Part shown: one piece after another, positions 32,328 to 40,346 of the stretch
Position numbering within the stretch: the stretch's first letter is position 1
Layout of the letters: each line of letters begins with the position of its first letter
Source: Methanobacteriota archaeon
Lineage (GTDB): Archaea > Halobacteriota > Methanomicrobia > Methanomicrobiales > Methanoculleaceae
Length of the DNA stretch: 64,000 nt
Direction: 5' to 3'
NCBI GenBank assembly: GCA_023393455.1
Contig: JAEWLJ010000015.1
Span: forward strand, 1 to 64,000
The notes under the pieces: generated by a model
Seen by the model: the letters and a program-made list of their open reading frames with translations, nothing else
Database searches by the model: none
Told to the model about the DNA's origin: nothing
Made by a program: the position numbers and the translations under genes

Positions 32328-33329
32328 TCAGAACCAGGCATCCAGCGTCTTCTGCGTCGCCTTCACCGAGACTTTGGCGAGAGCGCCCCTGACCCGCTCC
32401 TCGGAGAAGTCGTAGCGGCCCGAGAGCATCTCGATGATCCCGTCGACGTCCGGCGTCCTCCACTCAAGGGTGTAGTCGTCGGTGACCGGCGGGTCGAGGA
32501 AGAACTCCCGGACCGGAGCCGGGTCGAACCCGGGCTGTTTCTCGGCTATAGTCTCCTCGAACCCGCCTTTCTGGACGATCTTCAACGCCGTCTTGCCGCC
32601 GACGCCCCGGATTCCGGGGTTGAAGTCGGTGCCGACCAGGATGCCGATCTCGACGAGGTCTTCCCTCGTGACGGCGAGGCGGTCGAGGAGGGAGGAGAGG
32701 ACGATCCGCTCGGGGTTCACGGTGATCGTCCGTCCCCGCATCTTGCGCCGGCCGCTGACGGTGAGGTTTCGCACCAGCACCGGGGAGCCGAAGAGGAGCG
32801 AGTCGTAGTCCTGGGAGACGGCGTAGGTGACCTTCCCCTGCCGCGCCATGTGGGCCGCCTGCGCTTCGCCCTCGCTCGGCGCCTGCACCCAGGGGATGCC
32901 GAGCAGGTCGAGGAGTTCGCGGGACGATGCGATGATGTGGCTGTCGATCCGGGCGGACGCGCTCGCCTGCTTGTAGGCCTCCTCCATGTCGCCCTCCCGG
33001 AGCGCCGTCTTCCAGGCTTCGTCGGCCCTGGCGCGGATTTCGCGCCGCTCGTCGATCGTCTCCTGCTTGAACTCGGGGGGCTTTCCGTCGAAGACAAAGA
33101 CCGGGCGGATCCCCTTCTCCAGGAAATTCACCGTCCGAAAGAGGATGCCGGAGAGGTGCGAGGTGACCCTCCCCGCACCGTTCATCAGCGGGGTACCGTC
33201 CGGCTGCCGGATGATGGAGAGGAACTGGTAGAGCGCGTTATGGGCGTCCAGTGCCGCGATACCGCCTAGATCGTCCCACGTCAACGCCTCTTTACTGTCT
33301 GCCAGGATATCCCGGATTGCAACGCCCAT
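32328..33329 (-). CDS. fen: Flap endonuclease 1
   Basis: Structure-specific 5' nuclease that removes flaps during Okazaki-fragment maturation and repair. 333 residues. N-terminal GVAIRDIL, then IAALDAHNALYQFL (first metal Asp), PVFVFDGKPPEFK, APSEGEAQAAHMARQGKVTYAVSQDYDSLLFG (acidic cluster) and GILVGTDFNPGIRGVGGKTALK (H3TH). The last eight residues QKTLDAWF form a PCNA-binding PIP box. Monocistronic. Confidence 0.96.
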   Translation of the reverse strand: MGVAIRDILADSKEALTWDDLGGIAALDAHNALYQFLSIIRQPDGTPLMNGAGRVTSHLSGILFRTVNFLEKGIRPVFVFDGKPPEFKQETIDERREIRARADEAWKTALREGDMEEAYKQASASARIDSHIIASSRELLDLLGIPWVQAPSEGEAQAAHMARQGKVTYAVSQDYDSLLFGSPVLVRNLTVSGRRKMRGRTITVNPERIVLSSLLDRLAVTREDLVEIGILVGTDFNPGIRGVGGKTALKIVQKGGFEETIAEKQPGFDPAPVREFFLDPPVTDDYTLEWRTPDVDGIIEMLSGRYDFSEERVRGALAKVSVKATQKTLDAWF

Positions 33330-33377
33330 GCTACCTATTCATGAGAGAGGGAGATGCCATTAAGGTGGCGATCCGGT

Positions 33378-33692
33378 TCACCGATACATCCGCCGGGAAA
33401 GGCCGTCAACGATCTCCTCGATGTGGCTCACCGTGTTGTCGTAGCGGGCGGCCATCGCATTGCCCATCTCCTCCATGTTCACGCGCATGGTGCGCTCCCG
33501 CTGCACGACGCTCTGCTCAAGGCTCACGATCTTCATGCCGAGGGAGATGAGGAGTCCTCCGAGGGAGAGCATCATGAGCGTTGCAGCAATCGCTATGGTC
33601 AGGTCCTGCCAGAACCGCATCACCAGCACGACGGTGGAGACCACCATCACGATGGTGAGAACGATATCGCCGATGAGTTCGCGAATCTCCAT
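33378..33692 (-). CDS. Small two-helix membrane protein with coiled-coil tail
   Basis: 104-residue protein with two hydrophobic segments (about residues 7-26 and 32-54) separated by a short loop (RFWQDLT), followed by a charged helical tail (SLEQSVVQRERTMRVNMEEMGNAMAARYDNTVSHIEEIVDGL) likely to form a coiled coil in the cytoplasm. No family recognised. Divergent from the presenilin homologue, 57 bases apart, so the two share a promoter region. Confidence 0.6.
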   Translation of the reverse strand: MEIRELIGDIVLTIVMVVSTVVLVMRFWQDLTIAIAATLMMLSLGGLLISLGMKIVSLEQSVVQRERTMRVNMEEMGNAMAARYDNTVSHIEEIVDGLSRRMYR

Positions 33693-33749
33693 AATTTAAA
33701 ATGATGAGGATGCATTAATTAACCTACCTATACTGGGTGGAGTTTTGTG

Positions 33750-34661
33750 ATGCAGATACGCGACTGGCTGCCAATTCTCGGAATGGCCCTGATGCTTTTG
33801 TTCGTCCAGATCATCGCCGTCATCCTCGTCACGCCCATGCAGGCGGCGGGGCTTATTGCGTTCGAGGATCCCGAGTCGGTGGCTAACCCCCTGATATTCA
33901 TAGGGATGCTGCTCGCCTTTACGCTGGTCCTACTCTTCCTGATCCGGAAAGGGGGGCGGCGGTTCATCGCCGTCTTCATCGGGTTCGCGCTCTTCCTGAC
34001 GTTCCTCTACATATTCGGCGCGCTCTCCCTCCTCCTGCTCGGGCCCACCACTGCCGCCGTGGCAGGAACGCTCATCGGCGCCGTAGCGGCGACGGCGCTC
34101 CTCTACCTCTACCCGGAGTGGTATGTCATCGATATCCTCGGTGTGCTGATCTCCGCCGGGGTTGCGTCCATCTTCGGGATATCCCTCGCCGTCCTGCCGG
34201 TGATCGTGCTGCTCGTGCTGCTCGCGATCTACGATGCCATATCGGTCTACCGGACAAAACACATGATCACCCTCGCCGAAGGCGTTCTCGAGACGAAGGC
34301 GCCCATCATGGTCGTGGTCCCGAAGAGAGCGGACTACTCGTTCAGAAAAGAGGGGCTCAACATCGGTGAGGGGGAGGAGCGCGGCGCGTTCGTCATGGGC
34401 ATGGGCGACCTGATCATGCCCTCGATCCTTGTCGTCTCGTCGCACGTCTTCGCGGGCGCGCCCGCGATCCTCTGGAGCCTCTCCGCCCCGACACTCGGTG
34501 CGATGGTGGGAGCGCTTGCAGGGCTCGCGGTGCTCCTCTACTTCGTCAACAAGGGCAACCCCCAGGCGGGGCTCCCGTCACTGAACGGTGGGGCTATTCT
34601 TGGGTTTCTGGTTGGGGCGGCTCTCGCAGGCTCGTTTTCGTGGCTTCTTTTCGGTGTTTGA
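33750..34661 (+). CDS. Presenilin/signal-peptide-peptidase homologue (intramembrane aspartyl protease)
   Basis: Nine-helix membrane protease cutting substrates within the bilayer. From the ATG at 33750 the catalytic aspartates are D162 (AIYDAISVY, YD motif) and D220 (VMGMGDLIMP, GxGD motif); the third motif is PSL (GLPSLNGG) in place of PAL. These numbers equal those I recall for the M. marisnigri PSH crystal structure, supporting this start over the GTG three bases earlier. The 3' end overlaps the convergent NOG1 gene by 68 bases. Confidence 0.92.
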   Translation: MQIRDWLPILGMALMLLFVQIIAVILVTPMQAAGLIAFEDPESVANPLIFIGMLLAFTLVLLFLIRKGGRRFIAVFIGFALFLTFLYIFGALSLLLLGPTTAAVAGTLIGAVAATALLYLYPEWYVIDILGVLISAGVASIFGISLAVLPVIVLLVLLAIYDAISVYRTKHMITLAEGVLETKAPIMVVVPKRADYSFRKEGLNIGEGEERGAFVMGMGDLIMPSILVVSSHVFAGAPAILWSLSAPTLGAMVGALAGLAVLLYFVNKGNPQAGLPSLNGGAILGFLVGAALAGSFSWLLFGV

Positions 34662-35583
34662 GCAGGATATCGAGCGCCTCCTCCACCCCTTCGCCGGTGA
34701 GCGTGGACATCGCCGGATAGCCCTCGAGCCCCTGGATGTCCGCCTTGTTTGCGACCGTCACCACCGGCACGTCGAGGAGGCGTTCGATCTCCTCGAGAAG
34801 CCTCTTCTGCTCGGCGAGCGTGTAGCCGCAGTGTTCGCTTGCGTCCAGGACGAAGAGGACGATGTCGGCTGTCTTCGTGATGGCGCTGACCGCCTGCCGC
34901 TCGATGGGGTTCCTCTCCTCTTCCGGACGTTCGAGGACGCCGGGTGTATCGATGAACTGGATCCGGTCGCGCTTCCCGATCTCGCGGTGGCCGACGATGA
35001 TCCCCTTGGTGGTGAAGGGGTAGGCGGCGATCTCGGGGTCTGCCGTCGAGACGAGCCTGATGAACGAGGACTTCCCGACGTTCGGGAACCCCGCCACCAC
35101 CACGGTGAACTCGTCCTCGGTCACGTGCGGGAGTTTTCGCAGGGTGTTCCTCGCTTCGTTGAGGTAGAGGAGGTCGTCTCCCACCTGGTGAACGATCGAG
35201 GCCATGCGGGCGACGGCCTGCTTCCGTTTCCGGTCGGTCTCTTCGGCCTTGCGCATGCTGCGGGCGTAACCGGAGCCGATGACCTTGACCTGGTCGGCCG
35301 CCCAGGTGACGGCGCCGAGGGACTTCTTCAGTCGGTCGAGCGAGACCAGGATGTCGGCTGCCTCCTGGTAGAAGGGGGGGAGCCGCTCGAAACTCGGGAA
35401 CGAGGTGACCACGCTTTTGAGTTTGTCGTGGATGGCGCTCCCGACCGCCCGCACGAACTCCTCGTTCGCGGTATCGATGTTGATCTTCAGTTTCTTTTTG
35501 GCTGCCGCTCTCCGGAGACTGCGGTCGAGCACTTCGTCTGCCGTCGGAACGGTCGGGATGGTTTCAAATTCCACGCTACGCAC
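34594..35583 (-). CDS. NOG1-family GTPase
   Basis: Ribosome-assembly-associated GTPase of the OBG/NOG1 group. 329 residues. N-terminal helical domain (about 1-155) characteristic of NOG1, then the G domain: G1 GFPNVGKSS (165-173), G2 in AYPFTTKGI, G3 DTPGVLERP, G4 NKAD. Archaeal NOG1 is thought to act in 50S subunit maturation. Its stop lies within the convergent presenilin homologue. Divergent from the CBS regulator with a shared 39-base promoter. Confidence 0.93.
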   Translation of the reverse strand: MRSVEFETIPTVPTADEVLDRSLRRAAAKKKLKINIDTANEEFVRAVGSAIHDKLKSVVTSFPSFERLPPFYQEAADILVSLDRLKKSLGAVTWAADQVKVIGSGYARSMRKAEETDRKRKQAVARMASIVHQVGDDLLYLNEARNTLRKLPHVTEDEFTVVVAGFPNVGKSSFIRLVSTADPEIAAYPFTTKGIIVGHREIGKRDRIQFIDTPGVLERPEEERNPIERQAVSAITKTADIVLFVLDASEHCGYTLAEQKRLLEEIERLLDVPVVTVANKADIQGLEGYPAMSTLTGEGVEEALDILLKHRKEATKTSLREPPQPETQE

Positions 35584-35622
35584 AACCTAATGTATTTAAA
35601 CAACGTATAATCACTGATAATT
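35584..35622. promoter_or_regulatory. Compact bidirectional promoter (NOG1 / CBS regulator)
   Basis: Only 39 bases separate the start codons. TATTTAAA (35593-35600) is nearly palindromic and lies 23-30 bases from the CBS gene ATG on one side; in the other direction it is too close to the NOG1 ATG unless NOG1 initiates internally or another box is used. GTATAATC (35606-35613) faces NOG1 at 23-30 bases. Both mRNAs would be leaderless. Confidence 0.5.
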
Positions 35623-36504
35623 ATGGAGCTCTCTCCAATTCAGAAGGATATCCTGATAACCCTGATTACCCTATACCATCAGTCTTCCCACTCTATAAAA
35701 GGTGAGGAGATCGCAGAGGTGCTGAAGCGCAACCCGGGGACCGTCCGCAACCAGATGCAGGCTTTGAAGGCTCTCGGGCTGGTCGAGGGGGTCCCCGGCC
35801 CGAAAGGAGGGTACAGCCCGACTGCAGAGGCCTACCGGGAACTGAATCTCGGGGATCTCGAGCACCAGTTCGAGGTGCCGATCTTCCGCGACGGCGAGAA
35901 GGTGAAGGGCGTCCGGGTAACGGAGCTCGGGTTCACCACTCTCTGCCATCCCGACCTCTGCCAGGCGATGATCCGGCTCATCGGGAGCGTGAAACTCTTC
36001 CGTATCGGGGATATGGTCTCGATTGGGCCCACGCCGGTGAACAAACTCCTCGTCCGCGGCGAGGTCTTCGGGATGGACGAGAACCTGCAGGCGCTCCTCA
36101 TCAGCGTCTCCGAGATAATATCCCTCCCGAAACAGCCCATCAAGCACTATATGAGCGCCCCACTCCTGACCCTGCCGCCCACTGCCACCCTCCGCGATGC
36201 CGTGCGCCTCTTCAATGCCCACCATATCCACGGCGCGCCGGTGATGAAGGACGGCGACGAACTCGCGGGCATCGTGACGCTGAGCGATGTCGCCCGCGCC
36301 CTGGACGAGGGCCTGACGCTGGATGCGCCGGTTGCTGAGGTCATGACGGCTGATGTGGTCGAGGCGCCGTCGTCGATCCGGCTCTATGAACTCGTGGGCC
36401 GGTTCAAGGAACGGGAGATCGGGAGGCTGATTGTGGTCGAGGACGGGAAGCCTGTCGGGATCGTTACCCAGACCGATATAATTCGGGTCTTTCCCTCACT
36501 TTGA
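35623..36504 (+). CDS. HTH regulator with tandem CBS domains
   Basis: 293-residue probable ligand-sensing transcription regulator. Winged HTH at about 1-75 (SIKGEEIAEVLKRNPGTVRNQMQALKALGLVEGVPGPKGGYSPT), a β-rich linking domain at about 85-165, and a CBS pair at about 175-293 (IKHYMSAPLLTLPPTATLRDAVRLF; VAEVMTADVVEAPSSIRLYEL) for adenine nucleotides or SAM. The architecture is common and methanogen-enriched. Target genes unknown; it could control the divergent NOG1 gene. Confidence 0.85.
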   Translation: MELSPIQKDILITLITLYHQSSHSIKGEEIAEVLKRNPGTVRNQMQALKALGLVEGVPGPKGGYSPTAEAYRELNLGDLEHQFEVPIFRDGEKVKGVRVTELGFTTLCHPDLCQAMIRLIGSVKLFRIGDMVSIGPTPVNKLLVRGEVFGMDENLQALLISVSEIISLPKQPIKHYMSAPLLTLPPTATLRDAVRLFNAHHIHGAPVMKDGDELAGIVTLSDVARALDEGLTLDAPVAEVMTADVVEAPSSIRLYELVGRFKEREIGRLIVVEDGKPVGIVTQTDIIRVFPSL

Positions 36505-36555
36505 TCCCCTCCCCGTTCGAAATTTTGCGCTTCACCCCCTCTGGCGGGGGGTAAG

Positions 36556-36565
36556 TATTTATATG
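36556..36565 (+). promoter_or_regulatory. TATA box of the histone gene
   Basis: TATTTATATG, about 84-93 bases before the histone ATG. It predicts a transcription start near 36590, i.e. directly at the base of the leader hairpin. Confidence 0.6.
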
Positions 36566-36592
36566 AGGATACCTATGGTGCTTCTGTCAAAC

Positions 36593-36625
36593 GAGTTCTG
36601 TGTGTGAGTACATTTCACAGAACTC
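36593..36625 (+). promoter_or_regulatory. Leader hairpin of the histone mRNA
   Basis: Perfect 10-base inverted repeat GAGTTCTGTG / CACAGAACTC around a 13-base loop. It would start the mRNA; a purine-rich AAAAGGGGGAAAA (36630-36642) follows as ribosome site for the ATG at 36649. Confidence 0.55.
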
Positions 36626-36648
36626 AATGAAAAGGGGGAAAATGGATC

Positions 36649-36858
36649 ATGACTAATATACCACTGGCACCTGTTGGCAGGATCGTGAAGAAATCCGGCG
36701 CGGAGCGCGTGAGCTCCGACGCCAACGAAGAACTTGCGAAGCTGATGGAGCAGTACGCGTCACGGATCGCGAAAGAGGCGATCAAGCTGGCGGGCCACGC
36801 CGGCAGAAAGACGGTCAAGGCAACCGATGTCAGGATGGCGGCTGAAACCGTGAAATAA
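36649..36858 (+). CDS. Archaeal histone
   Basis: 69-residue histone-fold DNA-packaging protein. PLAPVGRIVKKSGAERVSSDANEELAKLMEQYASRIAKEAIKLAGHAGRKTVKATDVRMAA covers the full α1-L1-α2-L2-α3 fold with the standard GRIVKK, GAERVS and R-K-T-V-K loop residues contacting DNA. No N- or C-terminal tail. Monocistronic, strongly predicted promoter and leader; terminator T5 at 36871-36875. Confidence 0.97.
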   Translation: MTNIPLAPVGRIVKKSGAERVSSDANEELAKLMEQYASRIAKEAIKLAGHAGRKTVKATDVRMAAETVK

Positions 36859-36870
36859 CCCGAAAATCTC

Positions 36871-36875
36871 TTTTT
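36871..36875 (+). terminator. T5 terminator after the histone gene
   Basis: CTCTTTTTGG 13 bases after the stop. Confidence 0.4.
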
Positions 36876-37010
36876 GGAACCTTATCGATCAGGTATGCAT
36901 CCTTCCGGTTGAGAACGCTTCTCTACCACACTCTCCGCTGCGGGCAACGGCAGTGCATCTCCGGCAATACCCGGTAATGCTTCTTTTCCGTGATTTCATG
37001 GAATTTAGAA

Positions 37011-37020
37011 GTTATAAATA
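37011..37020 (+). promoter_or_regulatory. TATA box of the PRC-barrel gene
   Basis: GTTATAAATA, 24-33 bases before the ATG at 37044, indicates leaderless transcription. Confidence 0.65.
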
Positions 37021-37043
37021 GTATAAACGCCCCACGGTTTTAT

Positions 37044-37295
37044 ATGACCAAAACCTTCTGCCGTTCCCTTGCGAAGAAGAGATTGATGAGTAACGATGGC
37101 ATGCTCATCGGGACCATCAAGAATATCATCGTCGACCTCAACACGGGGCAGGTTGTCGATCTGCTCGTCAAACCGGACGAGACGTTCAAGACCGAAGGTT
37201 ACAGGACGGATGGGGACAAGATGCTCGTGCCATTCGAGGCGGTGAAGGACATAAAAGATTATGTTGTCGTCGACCGCTACCTGCTGAAGAGATAG
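37044..37295 (+). CDS. PRC-barrel domain protein
   Basis: 83-residue single PRC-barrel protein (MTKTFCRSLAKKRLMSNDGMLIGTIKNIIVDLNTGQVVDLLVKP). These small β-barrels occur in RimM and in the photosynthetic H subunit; stand-alone archaeal copies are thought to participate in RNA- or protein-binding; some archaeal PRC-barrel proteins function in cell division (CdpB). The frame extends to 36990 but the TATA spacing supports 37044. Its 3' end overlaps the convergent phosphatase by 19 bases. Confidence 0.9.
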   Translation: MTKTFCRSLAKKRLMSNDGMLIGTIKNIIVDLNTGQVVDLLVKPDETFKTEGYRTDGDKMLVPFEAVKDIKDYVVVDRYLLKR

Positions 37296-37981
37296 GGATA
37301 ATACTTTTTTACCGCTTCCACGAACCCGTCCCCATAGGCTCCTTCGGTGACCCGGTCTGCCGTCGCCTGCACCGCGGCAGGGGCATTTCGCACCGCAACA
37401 CCGATGCCGGCGGCCTCAAGCATCTCGATGTCGTTCTCGGAGTCGCCGACGGCTATCATATCGCCGGGCGAGATCCCCATCTCGCGGGCAAGTGCCGTGA
37501 GCGCTGCCCCTTTGCTCACGCCGGGGGTCTGGAGGTGGATTGCAAACCCGGTGTCGAGCACCCGGATGTGGAGAGCGTGGTCGCGGATGACCGCTCTTGC
37601 CTCGTCGGGGTCGATGTTCCGGGCGAAGGCAACGTCGGCGAACCGATACTGCTCCCCGAAGAGTTCGAGTTCTACGCCCTTTCCGGCAAAATAGTCGTTG
37701 AGAACCTCGAACGCCGCGAGGCAGGCCTTTTTATCGCCCGGGACGCGGAGGGTGCCGGAAAACCCTCTCCGGTAGACGCCGCCGTTCTCGCCGATGATCG
37801 TCCCGTCCGTCCCGACCATCTTGCAGAGGCCGTCCATGAAGCAGACGGTGTTGCCGCTCGCGATGACCACCTCAATCCCGGCGTCGACGAGGGTGCGGAC
37901 GGCCTCGACGGCGGGGGTGTTGATCCGCCGCCGCCGGTCGGTGATGGTGCCGTCAACGTCCGTTACGAGCGCTTTCAGCAC
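37277..37981 (-). CDS. Phosphoglycolate phosphatase (archaeal HAD type)
   Basis: HAD-superfamily phosphatase hydrolysing 2-phosphoglycolate. 234 residues, subclass IIB: motif I VTDVDGTITD, motif II IASGN, Lys in SKGAAL, motif III GDSENDIEML. Closest to Thermoplasma-type PGPase. In a methanogen with phosphoribulokinase and presumably RuBisCO it would clear phosphoglycolate. It overlaps the radA stop by 7 bases, implying co-transcription downstream of radA. Confidence 0.88.
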   Translation of the reverse strand: MLKALVTDVDGTITDRRRRINTPAVEAVRTLVDAGIEVVIASGNTVCFMDGLCKMVGTDGTIIGENGGVYRRGFSGTLRVPGDKKACLAAFEVLNDYFAGKGVELELFGEQYRFADVAFARNIDPDEARAVIRDHALHIRVLDTGFAIHLQTPGVSKGAALTALAREMGISPGDMIAVGDSENDIEMLEAAGIGVAVRNAPAAVQATADRVTEGAYGDGFVEAVKKYYPYLFSR

Positions 37982-38949
37982 TGCCTGAGTCCTGCCTGCT
38001 CGACCATGAACGCCGCCTCGCCCTCGGGGAGGTTCGGGCTGTCCACCAGGCGGGCAACCCTCTTGCCGCCCTTGCTCTTCCGTAGATAGAGCCGGAAGGT
38101 TGCGGTGTGCCCGACGATGTTGCCGCCGATCGGTTTCGTGGGGTCGCCGAAGAGGATGCCGGGGTTCGACATCACCTGGTTGGTCACGAGGCCGACGGCG
38201 TTGTGGTCGTCGAGCAGTTTCAGGAGGTCGTGCATGTGGCGGTTCAGTTTCTGCTGCCGGGGAGCAAGGGTACCCCGCCCCGCGTACTCCGAACGGAAGA
38301 GCGACGTCAGCGAGTCGATGATGAAGAGCCTCACCGGGTAGTCGGAGGTCCGCAGCTCGTTTGCGAGTTCCCGTGCGGTCTCGAGGAGCAGCATCTGGTG
38401 GTCGGAGCTGTGCGCCCGCGCGACGTGGATCCGTTCGAGGACCTCCTCGATATCTCCGAGCTCCGCCTCTTCGGGGAGGCCGGCAAGCATCTGTTCGATC
38501 CGCTCCGGCCGGAAGGTGTTCTCGGTGTCGACGTAGATGGCCGAGCCGCCGAGGCCGCCGAGTTCTACAGGGAGCTGGACGTTCACGGCCATCTGGTGGA
38601 CGATCTGGCTCTTCCCGGACCCGAACTCACCATAGACCTCCGTTATCGCCTGTGTCTCAAAGCCGCCGCCGACCAGTTCGTCGAACTCGGGCACCAGCGT
38701 CCGGAGTTTCCTTATGTCCTTCCTCTTATCGAGGATATCCCTACCGGTCTTGAATCCGCCGATATCTGCCATCTTCCGGGCAGCGAGGATCACCTTCTTT
38801 GCAGTGGCCTCGCCGATCTCCGCCGCCTCGGCGAGGTCCGACGTAGTGGCCGTCGCAACGCTCTCGACGGTCCCGTATCCGGCTTCGCGGAGCTTATCGG
38901 CAGTTGTCGTTCCGACGCCGGGTAAATCTTCAAGATCAATCTCTGTCAT
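37975..38949 (-). CDS. radA: DNA repair and recombination protein RadA
   Basis: Archaeal RecA/Rad51 recombinase forming filaments on ssDNA and promoting strand exchange. 324 residues from ATG 38949, which follows GTGAGGAATGAG; 20 further codons upstream are not conserved. N-terminal HhH domain (LPGVGTTTADKLREAGY), polymerisation motif FKTG, Walker A GEFGSGKS (107-114), Walker B LFIIDSLTSLF, and L2 loop region with QVMSNPG. Precedes the phosphatase gene and follows the RPA gene on the same strand. Confidence 0.97.
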   Translation of the reverse strand: MTEIDLEDLPGVGTTTADKLREAGYGTVESVATATTSDLAEAAEIGEATAKKVILAARKMADIGGFKTGRDILDKRKDIRKLRTLVPEFDELVGGGFETQAITEVYGEFGSGKSQIVHQMAVNVQLPVELGGLGGSAIYVDTENTFRPERIEQMLAGLPEEAELGDIEEVLERIHVARAHSSDHQMLLLETARELANELRTSDYPVRLFIIDSLTSLFRSEYAGRGTLAPRQQKLNRHMHDLLKLLDDHNAVGLVTNQVMSNPGILFGDPTKPIGGNIVGHTATFRLYLRKSKGGKRVARLVDSPNLPEGEAAFMVEQAGLRQC

Positions 38950-39043
38950 CTCATTCCTCACTTGATCTCTAGGTCTGTTTGATACACTAGAGTCTTTAGC
39001 CGGAGACATAAAGGTCGCTTGCCGTGCGGGGTGAAAGTGAAGA

Positions 39044-40330
39044 TCAGGATCGGGGTTGTCCGGAGATCCGATCCAGATGGCGCTGCAGGTCGTCAGGATC
39101 GGGTTCTACGGCCTCGATACTGCCCGGGCTGATCACGCCCCGGTGCACGGTTCCCCGGACGCGCACGGTATATCCGACGGGCAGCGGGTCACGGAGGAGG
39201 TAGCAGGCGTCACCGGTCTCGAGGGCGGTTCCCTGCCGGGTGGCGATGACCGTCCCCGTCACCTCGATCTCCTCCTCCTCACCGTGGACGACGAGCGCAC
39301 TCCCCCACGAGAGGTGCACCTCGAGATCGCCGTAGCGTCCCCGCCGTGCGGTCGCGTTGTAGAGTGAGAGCCGGTCGCCGGGCGCCAGGTGCTCGTCCGC
39401 CTTCTCCCCCCAGATGACAACCGGGGTCTCGCCGGTCGGATCGGCGATGACCAGGTTCCTGACCGAGGACTGCCGCCCGTTCCGCGTGACGAAGGAGTGC
39501 GGGGGCTGGACGGAGATCACCGTCCCGGCAAGAGAGTATCGCCCCCCCTCCTTGAGATCGGCGACGGCGTCCATCGGGATATCAATCTCGTGGTCGGAGG
39601 GCGTGACGGACGCGGACTCGCCGAGGCTGTACTCGATCGCAGTGTCGTTCTCGCGGGCGGTCGCGCCGCGGATGACGACGCTCTCCCCCGGCTCCACCCC
39701 GAGGAGGACGTCCGGCGCCCAGGCGACGAGCCGGAAGACGCCGTCCTCGTTCCCGACCACCGCCTCGACCATCTCGCCCTCCGTTCCGTCGCGGCGCTTG
39801 AACGTCCGCGGGCTCTCGACCGCGATCAGCCGGACCTCGAGGTCCCCCGCAGGCCCGGGCCCCCCGGAGGTCGCAGTCTCCTCGCAGGTGATCTCGCAGG
39901 CCGCCTCCTGGACGGCGACGGCGGTGACGTCGGGAACCTTCCCTCTGCCCTTCGGCCGGCCGAGGATCTCGAGGACGTCGCCGACCGCGATCTCCGAGAC
40001 CGCAGCGGCCTTCTCGTCCCAGAGGGTCAGCCGGGCCCTGCCGGTCTCGTCGCCCACCGTCACGTTCGCGACGATGCCGGGGGCGCCGTCAGGCCGCTCG
40101 AACTCCCGGGGCTCCTCGACGGCAAGCACCTTTGCAAAGAAGCAGGCGAGGCTCGGGGCGGCTGCAAGGTCGCGTATACGGATGTGCGAGCGTCCGAGGT
40201 CCCTGACGACCAGCATCGCCGCCGCCCGTTCGTCGAGGAGGTCGCCCGACTCAACCACCTTCTCCTCCACCCGCCGCTCGAACTCTCCCTTTTCGAGGAG
40301 GTCGTCGACCAGGAGGTAGTGGAACTTCAC
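39044..40330 (-). CDS. rpa: Multi-OB-fold single-stranded DNA-binding protein (RPA)
   Basis: Replication protein A homologue, 428 residues, with at least four OB folds: about 60-150 (FFAKVLAVEEPREFERPDG), 165-245 (VRLIAVESPRTFKRRDGTEGEMVEAVVGNEDG), 265-350 (GRYSLAGTVISVQPPHSFVTRNG) and a C-terminal one. The PR-F-R-DG strand and the conserved hydrophobic LWDEKA/VIWGEKA turn are typical of euryarchaeal RPA. No C-terminal zinc finger, as in some Methanomicrobiales RPAs. Likely co-transcribed with lysA (16-base gap). Confidence 0.88.
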   Translation of the reverse strand: MKFHYLLVDDLLEKGEFERRVEEKVVESGDLLDERAAAMLVVRDLGRSHIRIRDLAAAPSLACFFAKVLAVEEPREFERPDGAPGIVANVTVGDETGRARLTLWDEKAAAVSEIAVGDVLEILGRPKGRGKVPDVTAVAVQEAACEITCEETATSGGPGPAGDLEVRLIAVESPRTFKRRDGTEGEMVEAVVGNEDGVFRLVAWAPDVLLGVEPGESVVIRGATARENDTAIEYSLGESASVTPSDHEIDIPMDAVADLKEGGRYSLAGTVISVQPPHSFVTRNGRQSSVRNLVIADPTGETPVVIWGEKADEHLAPGDRLSLYNATARRGRYGDLEVHLSWGSALVVHGEEEEIEVTGTVIATRQGTALETGDACYLLRDPLPVGYTVRVRGTVHRGVISPGSIEAVEPDPDDLQRHLDRISGQPRS

Positions 40331-40346
40331 GGTCGGGGCTCCGCTC

